Below the pieces are notes generated by a model, which did not search any database, was not told where the DNA came from, and worked only from the letters and a program-made list of their open reading frames with translations. From Zonotrichia leucophrys gambelii (lineage: Eukaryota > Chordata > Aves > Passeriformes > Passerellidae): a DNA stretch of 64,000 bases. Positions 38,736-49,800 of this stretch are shown in pieces. The stretch spans positions 46,095,229 through 46,159,228 of the forward strand of contig NC_088169.1 in the NCBI RefSeq assembly GCF_028769735.1, in the 5' to 3' direction. Positions within the stretch are counted from its first letter, which is position 1, and every line of letters starts with the position of its first letter. The translations under genes were made by a program, and so were the position numbers.

Positions 38736-41584
38736 ACAGCCTCTACCTTTAAATGCAATCAATTTATAAAAAATGAATTACATAAAATAACTCCTTCACA
38801 TTAACTAATTCCTACTGGATTTATCTTATGTGTTCATCATTCAGTAGAGTTTTCCAGTTCTTTTATAAAAGCAAGCATAAGTACATGCAACATCTGCAAA
38901 ACGTCATGGTCTTGCCTACTGGAATTCAAAACTCCTTCAATCATTTCCACTCAATTGAATTTGTGGATTTTCCACAGAAAAAGTCTACAATGTGCATTCC
39001 CTGAGATGTTTTCCTCAGAAGCTGGTAAGCAGGAAAGGTCAGATCTGGTCTGATCATCCAGAAGTACCAGCATAGGTGACCTCATAAGGGTAACATGCAC
39101 AATATTTGAAATAATTTGGGAGCATAAAGATAGTTTTGCTTCATCATGCTTCCTTGCTTGCTAGTCCATAAGGCACTGGCTGGTAAGCTTTATCTGTGTA
39201 CTGCTGTTTCTCACTTCTGAGTGGTTTTTCTTGCTCAGACTGTGGACAAAATTGTATCACTGAAAGCAAGTGAGGAAAAACTGACTGTGTAAACTGAGGA
39301 AGACCTAGAGGGTTGTTGGAACACAAAGCTTTGGAAACCATGAGTTTTCTCTGGTTGGCAGTGAAGCTGACAATTGTCATGAGGGTTGGACAGAGGAGAT
39401 AATTTTTGTGTTTGTTATTCCGTTATACATATTTTACTCCCTAGGCTATATAAGGTTACATTTCAAGTTTGACAAAAGAGAAGCATAACCTGATGACTGT
39501 TTATTACATTTTAATTTAATGTTTTGCTCCTTTTATACATATTTTGCTTCATGCAGGTGCCTGAAAAGCTAATCATGCTGTCCCAACAGCAGGTATATTA
39601 ATACAAAGAAGTTCAGAAATATATGAGCACCTATGACAGTGCCTAGATGAAAGTGTCCAGTACTAATAAGAAGTGTTACTCTATGCTGGATCCATTCTAC
39701 TGGGACAGCCATGAAATAAGAGAAATATGCCAAGGGTTTTGTTTATTAAGTAGAATAAAAAATAATAAAGTATGAAAGATAAAAGAAAATATACTAAAAA
39801 GATATATTTCCAGAAGGGCTTATATTTTATGCAGGTTTTATACAAAACTGAAATTTCTTTTTGGTGAATTGAATTGTTTCAGAAATCTGCCTGGAAAATA
39901 ATCCTATTTGCAACTAAAAATTAAATTTAACTTCAACATTATCTTTTTCAAGAAAAGTCTTTAAACAAAATACCGTTTCTCACACTCAGCTGTTCTGTTT
40001 TTGTGATTACATAATCTTCTTTTACCCTCCTTAGACTAGAAAGTATATTCTACTTTTAAAAACTCTCAGATTACATCTTATGAAAGGTAGTTGCTACAAG
40101 GCACTTAGTTGTAAAATTATATTAAAACATTTCAATGCAATTGCTTTGGAAATGGCATCAAAGTCACCCTCAGTGAGGTTCAGATCTTTAATATTTCACT
40201 AGTGTGGTTTACTTCTGAACCATAAGACCTTTGTAGGAAAAAAAAAAAAACCAAACTAATTTTAGGGTGTGAATGATCTGACTTATTTTATCTGCCTTAA
40301 GAAAGTCACAGTGACTTAAAGAGTGACATCAACATCAAAGTCAAGTTTCTCTAGATACCTCAGATGTAAATTGCAAAGGCCTACAGTTGGAAAATAAGCA
40401 TCCTTTCTTGCTCTTCCACAGCAGGTACTTCACAGGTAAGTGGATTTTCTATGCAAATAAACAAGAAATTAAAAGTGAAAAGGGATCATTGCCCATGCCC
40501 AAATATCTCAAGCAATCTTAGGAGCAAGCATAGTGTTGCTTTAGTGATTTCAAGGTTATGATCTCTATTCACCTCAAAAATGGAAAGGTTATATTAGAGC
40601 TCTGAGTCACACAGCAATATTTCCTACACTTAGTTTCTAATACCTTGCCTTCTCTCAGAGTATCTATCACAGTGTTACAATCACAGGTGATTTTCTCTCC
40701 CATGGAGGAGGAGTTAAAAGGAATGATATTTTCCAAGTTATATCCTGGCATGAACTAATGGCGTGACTAAAACATGTATCTTAAATTGTCTTTATAGATC
40801 CAGTTATATGCATGCAACCTATTAGAAACACCTTGCAAAACAGAACACTGTTTTGATTTTGTTGAAACATTTTCTATATGTTTACATGAAATCATGTGTC
40901 ATCAGGTTTGAGACATTTCCCTTCCATGTTTCCAGTTCTGTGAGACAGGATTTGTAAGGAAAAACCTGAATAATTAAAGAGTTTGCATTTTTTCCTTTTG
41001 AATATATGTGACCTTCATCTTCTGTTATTTAGCAGACCACATTTTTTTTCATAGAGGATATTATTAGGTTTAAAACAAAGAGAGAAGGAACAACAGAGAC
41101 AGACAAAGAGATGGAGAAATATATTATTTATAGATGTGCTTTAAAAATATCTGGCTACTGCACAATAGCTGGCAAATAAAAAGTCATATATATTTTTGCC
41201 AAAATGCATATGACATATGGTTGCCAAAGACAAACCATCTGCAGCAGATGTCCTTTGTGTAGGTAATATCTTGTTCCCTGAATGACCAGTTTTACTGTTT
41301 CCAGAATATAGAACTGTACAGAAAACAAAAAATACGTTTAAATAAAATATAAAAACTTTGTACTTTTGAAAGCTAAGATTATACACATAAAAGCACATTA
41401 AGAAAAAAAATCTTTAATACAGATTAAAAATCTCATAACATTTCTTTCTGGTACACTTATTGCCAGTACTCATCCACTTAAGTTCTCTACTGGAAAGTGA
41501 AAAATCTGTGCCTTTACAGAGATTACACAGCAACCAAATATTGGGCCAGATTTTAGTAGAATTGTAAAGTCTTGGTTCATAAAG

Positions 41585-41915
41585 GATCTTTAAATATCAT
41601 ATATTTCAGGTCCCCTGCCATGGACAAGGAAAATGCCACGGAAAAGGGAAACCTTCCACAAGCAAACCCCCATCCAACCTATCTTTAGTTACTTTTAATG
41701 ATGGGGCAACCACAACTTCTCTGGGCAGCATCTTCCAGTGTTTCACCACTGGTATTACAAAAACATTCTTACTTGTCTCCCATCCAAGGAGACAGGACTA
41801 AACCTATCCTCTTTCAGTTTAAAACAATTGCCCCTTGTTCTGTCATTGTAGGCCTTGTTCTTATCAGCCCTCTCATGCTGAAAACCTCAGCAAGGTGCCT
41901 CCAAAGACATCAAGA
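41585..41915 (-). mobile_element. CR1 LINE fragment
   Basis: In plus-strand reading it contains the inverted CR1 3' region: CCCCTGCCATGGACAAGG, GATGGGGCAACCACAACTTC, TCTCTGGGCAGCATCTTCCA, CTCTTTCAGTTTAAAACAAT and CCCCTTGTTCTGTCATT. The order and spacing match the 3' UTR and last part of ORF2 of avian CR1 on the minus strand. The 3' terminal octamer side (left) is eroded. The right boundary is uncertain by tens of bases. Divergence and small deletions suggest an old insertion. Confidence 0.85.
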
Positions 41916-42023
41916 AATTTCACATTTATGTGTTTCAGCAGTCAATAAGACCCTTTAAAATCATCTCAAAATTGGTAGTGAATCCTGAAACTGGATGAGA
42001 ATGTACATATTGTAGAGCATTGT

Positions 42024-42048
42024 GTATATATATATATATATATATATA
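42024..42048. repeat. TA dinucleotide repeat
   Basis: About 12 uninterrupted TA units, between two CR1 fragments. Confidence 0.9.
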
Positions 42049-42320
42049 CGTACATAATTTTTAAATGAACTAATCAGAACTAATTTAGATAGTATGTGAC
42101 AACTTTAAATTAAAAACTCATTTAAATAATGACTTTTGAGCACTAATCTTTTCAATATCATTGCTGTGTTATATTCAATATCTACTCCACTGTTTTAATC
42201 CAAATGTAATTAAATTCTACATCTTTGCAAATAGCACTGATCCATTGTAGTTTCACATTGGCTTGCAAGATTAAAGATTCTGATGCAACAACTTTAGACC
42301 CATCACACTTACTTTCAGTT

Positions 42321-42481
42321 TATAATCACGGAATCATGAAAAGGCCTGGGCTGGAAGGGACTTTAAAGATCATCCCGTTCCAACCTCTTGCCATAGCCAA
42401 GAACACCTTCCACTAGATCAGGTTGTTCAAGGCCCCATCCAAGCTGGCCTTGAACACTTCAGGGATGGGGCATCCACCCCA
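42321..42481 (-). mobile_element. CR1 LINE 3'-end fragment
   Basis: Starts with TAATCACGGAATCATGAAAA, the inverted CR1 tail. It continues through GGGCTGGAAGGGACTTTAAA, GATCATCCCGTTCCAACC, CTTCCACTAGATCAGGTTG and CCTTGAACACTTCAGGGATG, and stops sharply after GGGGCATCCACCCC. It is a 160-bp 5'-truncated insertion on the minus strand. Compared with the 41.6-kb copy it keeps the terminal repeat and is less diverged, so it is a separate and probably younger insertion. Confidence 0.92.
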
Positions 42482-45034
42482 TTTTTGAAATACTTTGGAA
42501 ATTGTTCAGGCAATATATTGTCATGCATGTAATAGTAATTTTCTGTATCAATTTTGGAGATGTGTTGTGATCAGTACTCAAGATCTGAAGTAGGTGGTGA
42601 AAACAAACCACTAAATTATTTACATTAACACATGATGTGGTCCTAGAAAGTAAACTTTTTTTATTCTTCACTCTGTATTTCTTAATCTTCTTTCTGTTGT
42701 TAGAGCAGATTCTAAATTGCTGGTGCCTTTTCCCTGAAAAATGTCCATTCATTAAGTAATTTATTTTAAAAGTAAACAAGAAAAACTCTTGCTTTATTGC
42801 ATTTGTTCCAAGAAAGAAATGGAGAATATAATGTGTATAGATGCATATTTTGAGACAATGGCAGGTGTGTAAATCAAACATCAGGGTACCTAGATTGCAG
42901 GCCTTCTGTGTTTTGGACAGACAAATACAAAATAGTAGATCACATAGCTGAAAAGTTCTTTGAACCAGTGCTTTGTGACAGGCAAATAACACAAAATTAT
43001 GTAATATCTTTGAAATATATTCAGATCTTTGTAAACCTGGCCTGTGTGATGGAACTCTAATTGAATGATCACTATTGCAGTTTCAAGGAGGTAAAAACCA
43101 CACCTGGCACAACTGTCAGGGAAAATTCCATAAATATTGGAATACATAAGGTAGTGCTAACACAAGTTCCTTGTTAGTCACTGCAGGTAATCCTTCTACC
43201 AACCAATGCTTATGAGCTCATACGTAAGTCACGCTGTTGTGGGTTTATGTGTCCTGTGTAAACCTATTCTAACTAATGTATCATTAACGTTAGTTAATGT
43301 TAGTTAATTAATAACAGCTAAACAGCTTGACTAAATCCATACCACTTTGTCTGCTGCAACTATTATATCATTCCTGAAATGAACCATTGTTTTTTTTTTT
43401 TTTTCTCAAATAAATATCACTGACATTTTACTGGAAAACCATTGTGGAAAATATTTGTCTATGCCTATACTAGTAAACTAAATATGCCCAAGAGCACTCA
43501 AGAAGCTGGCTAAACAGAGTAATCTGCATCTGCTGTGGGACGCTCTTTGCATCAGGCATAAGGTTACTGCATGAGAACCAGTTATGTTGAACAGTCCCTG
43601 GAAAAACCAAACTCCCAGTTTGTGCCCAGAAACTGCTAGGGACAATGCTATTAACATTTAGACAAAATATGCTCAAGGCCTTTACAATTTAGTAGTGGGA
43701 TATGGAGATGTATTTCAGAGCCAGGAGTGCTCCAGAGCAGTGTGTGAAGCATTATTAAAGGCTCAGACTGTGGTGCTTCTCCAAAGGTCCCATTTAAATG
43801 AGTATTATGTTGAGAATAGGATTTTCTCAAAAAAACCCTAGTCTTTGCAAAAGAATTGCAGTATGTAGAGCTGAATTTTGTCTGATGGCTAGGAGTCATC
43901 CTCTTTGTATTTTCTTCTCTTTTATTTGTTCCTTCTTCAGGATGAATTCCTCTTCCACAGAAACTAAATAAAGAAAAAATGTGAAAAAACAATGTCAACT
44001 CTGCATAAGGATTTAATAGGTTTTTTTTCATTTGTTTTTCACTCAAACTCACTTTCTAGTAAATATCGCAACATAATGGCACATATTCTGTAATGGTTAG
44101 TAAAACAAATTAACAAAATATATAACACAGCCAACTTTATGGATCAAATAACGTTGAGAAGGGGCACAGTTTTTATTATGAATACAAAGTTTGCTTAAAA
44201 GATACAATATATTTGTTGCCACACATGTCACAGATTAACTGTTGTTTACAAATGGAAAAAGAGCCTCAGCAGCCATAACATTTTTTAAAAACTATACCGA
44301 AAAAGAGAAGTCATTTACAGATTATGTTCCTTTTTAGCACACAGATTAAATTATTCTTACTAAGTCTCATGAAAGAATTTTAATCAAGGACAAACAGAAA
44401 CTACACCTATGTTTAAATTACTGCCTGAAAGCGTCTGAAAAATATCTTTATATGACTCCTCATAAACGTAAAGTTTCTTGAAACATCCTTGAATTTTCAC
44501 AGGAGAGTAACAAGATTTGTTCCTAAAGAAAGTATATTCTACTGCAGGCAAAAAGAAAACTTAGCCCATATTTATTCCCCTTGTTACATGATCTTCAAAA
44601 TACAGGAAAGAAGAAGTCTGGAGTCCCATAGATTTTGTAACTTCATGGCAGAAATAGAAACACTGATAACAGCAAGATAGTAGAAATGCATATGTAAAGA
44701 GGCATGTCAAAACAATGAGTGTTCAATGGTAATTCAATTCACTTTGATGCCCTATTTTGTTTCTGCATGTTATTCCTTTGATTATATCCAGGAAAAAATT
44801 AAAATGTTAATATTATTAGGAAAAAAGGGAATGCTTGGAATATTAAGAAAGTATGTTTTCAAGAATTATAAGTTATATATAGTCAGGAGAATAAAAACCC
44901 AAAACACCAACAGCATCTGGGGTAGAAGAAATGAGAGGCAATCAAATCTGAAGAAATAGCATGAAAATATCACATGAGCACGCAATGTACCCCATCACAA
45001 AGTCAGTGATTTCTTGCGTTGCCTTAGGAAAAGC
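42482..45034. other. Unique AT-rich non-coding sequence
   Basis: No gene recognised. A 177-codon minus-strand open frame starts at 42,992 and ends inside the neighbouring CR1 fragment. Its composition (many K, N, I, C, H) and lack of any motif indicate chance. A T15 run is at 43,390-43,404, and GTTAGTTAAT is tandemly repeated near 43,289-43,310. Confidence 0.5.
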
Positions 45035-45295
45035 ATTTTCAGCAGGTCAAGAGAGGTGATCCTCCCCTCTGCTCAACCATGTTCAGAACAGATTTGGACT
45101 TTTTGGACCATGCTCAGGCTACCCAATGTGGGGGAGATCTGGACATGCTGGAGGCAGTTCAGTGAGGGGCCATGATTATGACTGGGGAACTGGGTTATCT
45201 GACTGCTGAGCAGGGCCTGAAGGAGCTGGGGCCGGTCAGTCTGGAGAAGGCTCAGGGAGAAACAGCAGCGATGCACTTCATTTGGCTGCTTGGGA
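45035..45295 (+). mobile_element. CR1 LINE fragment abutting the GGAA array
   Basis: Plus-strand CR1 ORF2 sequence. AGCAGGTCAAGAGAGGTGAT is followed by CTCCCCTCTGCTC, a TCTGGACATGCTGGAGGCAG block, a GGGGCCATGATTATGACTGG block, a CTGAAGGAGCTGGGGC-like block and CAGTCTGGAGAAGGCTCAGG. This is the conserved C-terminal part of the CR1 reverse transcriptase, running towards its 3' end. The fragment lacks the 3' UTR and tail, and gives way within about 25 bases (GATAGATAGAGAGGGG) to the tandem array. There is no intact reading frame. Confidence 0.85.
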
Positions 45296-45320
45296 GATAG
45301 ATAGAGAGGGGTTTCAATGC

Positions 45321-46893
45321 AGGAAGGAAGGAAGTGGCGGAAGGAAGTGGCGGAAGGAAGTGGCGGAAGGAAGTGGCGGAAGTGGCGGAAGTGGCGGAAG
45401 TGGTGGAAGGAAGGAAGGAAGTGGCGGAAGGAAGTGGCGGAAGGAAGGAAGTGGCGGAAGGAAGGAAGTGGCGGAAGGAAGTGGCGGAAGGAAGGAAGTG
45501 GCGGAAGGAAGGAAGTGGCGAAGGAAGGAAGTGGCGAAGGAAGGAAGGAAGTGGCGGAAGGGAAGGAAGAAGTGGCGGAAGGAAGGAAGAAGGAAGGAAG
45601 GAAGGAAGGAAGGAAGGAAGGAAGGAAGGAAGGAAGGAAGGAAGGAAGGAAGGAAGGAAGGAAGGAAGGAAGGAAGGAAGGAAGGAGGAAGGAAGGAAGG
45701 AAGCGGAAGGAAGGAAGGAAGTGCGGAAGGAAGTAGGAAGTGCGGAAGGAAGTGGCGGAAGGAAGTGGCGGAAGGAAGTGGCGGAAGGAAGGAAGGAAGA
45801 AGGAAGGAAGGAAGGAAGGAAGGAAGGAAGGAAGGAAGGAAGGAAGGAAGGAAGGAAGGAAGGAAGGAAGGAAGGAAGGAAGGAAGGAAGAAGGAAGGAA
45901 GGAAGGAAGGAAGGAAGTGGCGGAAGGAAGTGGCGGAAGGAAGTGGCGGAAGGAAGTGGCGGAAGGAAGGAAGGAAGTGGCGGAAGGAAGTGCGGAAGGA
46001 AGTGGCGGAAGGAAGGAAGGAAGTGGCGGAAGGAAGGAAGTGGCGGAAGGAAGGAAGTGGCGGAAGGAAGTGGCGGAAGGAAGTGGCGGAAGGAAGTGCG
46101 GAAGGAAGTGGCGGAAGGAAGGAAGGAAGGAAGGAAGGAAGGAAGGAAGAAGGAAAGGAAGGAAGGAAGAAGGAAGGAAGGAAGGAAGGAAGGAGAAGGA
46201 AGAAGGAAGGAAGGAAGGAGGAAGGAAGGAAGGAAGGAAGGAAGGAAGGAAGGGAGTGGCGGAAGGAAGGAAGGAAGTGGCGGAAGGAGTGGCGGAAGAA
46301 GTGGCGGAAGGAAGTGCGAAGGAAGTGGCGAAGGAAGGAAGTGGCGGAAGGAAGGAAGGAAGGAAGGAAGTGGCGGAAGGAAGGAAGGAAGTGGCGGAAG
46401 GAAGGAAGGAAGGAAGGAAGTGGCGGAAGGAAGGAAGGAAGGAAGTGGCGGAAGGAAGGAAGTGGCGGAAGTGGCGGAAGTGGCGGAAGTGGCGGAAGTG
46501 GCGGGAAGTGGCGGAAGAGGAAGGAAGGAAGGAAGGAAGGAAGGAAGGAAGGAAGGAAGGAAGGAAGGAGGAAGGAAGGAAGGAAGGAAGGAAGGAAGGA
46601 AGGAAGTGGCGGAAGGAAGTGGCGGAAGGAAGTGGCGGAAGGAAGTGGCGGAAGGAAGTGGCGGAAGGAAGTGGCGGAAGGAAGGAAGGAAGGGGCGGAA
46701 GGAAGGAAGTGGCGGAAGGAAGGAAGGAAGGAAGGAAGGAAGGAAGGAAGGAAGGAAGGAAGGAAGGAAGGAAGGAAGGAAGGAAGGAAGGAAGGAAGGA
46801 AGGAAGGAAGGAAGGAAGGAAGGAAGGAAGGAAGGAAGGAAGGAAGGAAGGAAGGAAGGAAGGAAGGAAGGAAGGAAGGAAGGAAGGAAGGAA
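45321..46893. repeat. 1.57-kb array of GGAA and GGAAGTGGC units
   Basis: The plus strand is built almost wholly from two modules: a 4-bp GGAA unit and a 9-bp GGAAGTGGC unit. Their combination gives the frequent 13-bp period GGAAGTGGCGGAA. Nearly pure GGAA blocks lie at 45,591-45,686, 45,801-45,890 and 46,713-46,893. The 9-bp unit is repeated alone at about 45,377-45,405 and 46,455-46,510. Variants (GGAAGTGCGGAA, GGAAGTGGCGAAGG, GGAGG, AAGAAGG) mark slippage. The strand is strongly purine-rich and C occurs almost only in GCG, so CpG sites are dense. CGGAAGTG matches the ETS-family core. The 526-630-codon open frames on both strands (SFLP or GRKE/WRKE repeats) are artefacts of the periodicity. 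Confidence 0.95.
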
Positions 46894-49800
46894 ATACGTA
46901 TCAAAGGCTCCTGAATACTTTTTGAGTGACCTGATTTCTGAAGTCCTTAGAAAAGAACAAATCAAAGCAAAATAAATGCTAAAAGGTAAACACTCAGAAT
47001 AGGCACCTTAGAAACATTTGCAATAAAAGTCTCATTAGTATTTGCTTCTTCTAGAAATGGTAAAGAATTTTTTTGTCATGAATTTTGAAAAAACCTCATT
47101 CCATTATCCAAAGCAGTTCAAAGCAGAATTGCTCGCAAAACAAAAGGTACAAGAAAATGTACTTTAATGTCTTTGACAAAACAGATGGTTTCCATGTACA
47201 TTTATACTTTTTAGAGATAAAATGAGTCTCTTTGGGTTTGCCTTCAAAAAGTTATTTACATTGGTGACATTTCAAGCACCGAGTTTAACTAAAATGCATT
47301 TTAAAACAAAATATTTGAATTTTTAAATTACACTAGAGAATTGTATATGTTTGTTAAATAAACTCAAATGCATTTTAAAGGATAAAATTTGGAAAAAAAA
47401 ATCTTTAGTCTTACTATTTGTATTCAACACCAGCAGTAGACATCATTGTCATCAGAAAGGCAGGAAATCACTTCCCATGGCCCAGATGCAGACATGTCTT
47501 AAGAACTAAAGAAATTTGAAAATAGGATTGATTCCTTGGAGTTATAGTGATAAAGAGCTTTAAACAATTATATTCTTATTCAACTGATATGTAAATACAT
47601 AAAATTAATAAAATCAAAACCTAAAATGCTTTTAATCTGTCCTGTGGATCTAAGAGTTAGAAATGGCCATAAATTTCAAAATATACTATTTTTTGAAAGG
47701 TAGAACCATTCCATTCATTTGTAAATTATCTGCATAAATTTCTCATTAGAAAATGTTTGCATATTTCACAGTCTAACATTTGAATAATAAATCATCTGTA
47801 GTTAAATATTTCAGTTGTTTGTCATATTCTTACCTCATTTCATATACATGGTGGTAATTTAGAATACCCATATAATAGAAAATAATCCAAACATACTAGC
47901 ATTATATTTTAAATAAGTTTTGTGTTACTTTTGATATTGCATGTGCTACTGTCTCTTTCCACTTTTTACAGAACTTATCAGAATTATTTCTTTTCTGATG
48001 TGTCTGATTACCCTGTCCTTCAATTAATTTACTGATTTGGGGTTTTTTATAACTTATAAAATTCCTGTATTTATTCTAGTATATATTTTTCCTCTTTATG
48101 GCACTGAAACCAGGATTCGCTGTGCACTCCTATGCACCTAATTTAAGTTTTTTTTCTAACTCTCCTAATTTGAGAATCAATAGCAGATATACATATGATC
48201 TTTTTCTTTCCATCATTTCTAAAAATGACAAAGTAAAACTTTTGCTGCTACTCTTTGAATCTGCAGATTGTTTGTTTGAAAACTACTGATGTTACTCCAT
48301 CTGTATTTCGATATTTTAAAAAGTACCTGGAGTGGTCACAATCAAATCCCAAAATCTTTCCAGCTAACATCACATACACTAGTTCATATTTATTGTCACC
48401 TGGCATATGACTCCTGAATTTCTCAGTGTATATTTTGTTCTCTGAATCTTCTCTGTGAACCTCTGCAGCAGAGGTCAACCTCTGTTAACCAGCAGACCTG
48501 GTCTCGCACGAACATAATGGGCTAATTTTTTTCAGTCAGAGTAGTTTCATTGCAGTCAATAAATACATGAGTGTCTGTACAGTAACACATCTGAACTGTT
48601 GTGGGAAGGATCAAGTTAGAATTACATGGTTGGCATAATCAAAGGCTCTGTGATAAAAATAAGTGCATTGCAGACTGCTCCAGCACGTGTTTTTTATTTT
48701 CTAATGAGTCCCTCATTTGGATGGCAAATGTATGCTTATATAATGGAAACTCTTACTCCTGTTAGCTAAGCCTCTGAAGTAATTTCAAGGCATATGTATT
48801 TGAACTGTACTATTTCCTTTTCTTTGAACACTTTTCAGATCATTGGACTTCATAAACTATATTTATAATCAACAAGACTGATTTAGAACAGAAATACACT
48901 TTTCCTGAATAAATCTTAAAATTTCATTATGTATCATTGTGGTGTTACATTTTAGTTAAATGGTATGGTATGTCTCACCCCTTGAAAATGTAACACCACT
49001 TATCTTCAGTGAAATTTCTCTTAATATGTTAAGACTTTATGGAAACACTCTTCAAGCAGCAAAATCACATGGCAGCATAGCCTCAACACTAGAGTTACCA
49101 GCTTCAACTCTTTGTATTGTCTAATCCAACAGTTTGACATAATTCATGCAAAATCTAATAAATTTACATTTCTATAGCAGAGATTTGAGCTATTCTTATG
49201 GTGAAATTATATTTTTCTCTCACTTGGCACAGTGAGCACAAAAAAAATGTTCTTATTTTAAAAATATAGCATAATTAAAAAATGTGTCTTCCCTTTCTAA
49301 GTCCACATATTTTATTTTTTCCTGAAACTCATGCCTGATATTTCCTTATCAGCATTAGACTTGGGCTTGATATTTACTTACCCAGTACAGGAGGAGACAG
49401 GGTCTGATTTTGGGCTTTCCAAAAGTTTACTGTGACAGGATCCCAGAGGCAGCTGTATGAACTGCTTTGGTGACAAATCCTACCATTAAGTCTGTCCAGC
49501 CTGGCTTCTGTAGAAAGGTCTGCTATCTTTCCTCATGTTCCAAACGGGTGCCAATATTTGAGATACATACTGGACCATGATCGGAGAAGTTTTTCTTCAA
49601 TAAAGGTATCCTTTCTTGCAGTTTTAATTGGTTATGTAATATAATTATTAACTTCACATAGAACAAATGAAATTGATTCATACATGCATTTATGTCAACA
49701 AAATCATAGAACTAAGCATACTAATAAGGTATGGGACCAGAAAGAGAGCTTTTAAAGTTAAAAAGAAAGATCAATGCAAAAAAAGATAGCAACTTTGCAA

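Larger units (their letters stand above)
36889..41584. other. Unique AT-rich non-coding sequence
   Basis: No gene recognised. Contents include a moderately GC-rich block at 37,140-37,290, a 20-bp tandem duplication at 37.72 kb, an A15 run at 37,979-37,993, an AATAGT hexanucleotide repeat at 38.68 kb and an A13 run at 40,238-40,250. The 14 bases at 40,422-40,435 sit between a good acceptor (TTGCTCTTCCACAG) and a consensus donor (GTAAGT). I treat this as chance or a pseudo-microexon. Confidence 0.5.

Noticed and set aside
40422..40435. 14-nt plus-strand microexon with strong acceptor and GTAAGT donor
   Set aside because: Good signals but no partner exon. An upstream open frame reading through the same donor has no acceptor.
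42459..42992. 177-codon minus-strand open frame
   Set aside because: It ends inside a CR1 fragment, has random-looking K/N/I/C-rich composition and shows no motif or splice support.
43651..44052. 133-codon minus-strand open frame
   Set aside because: No motif, no splice support and a composition typical of random AT-rich DNA.
45073..46975. Open frames of 411-630 codons on both strands encoding SFLPS- or GRKE/WRKE-type repeat proteins
   Set aside because: They follow purely from the GGAA/GGAAGTGGC tandem array, which lacks stop codons in most frames. They exist on both strands and in several frames at once, with no conserved start context or unique domain.
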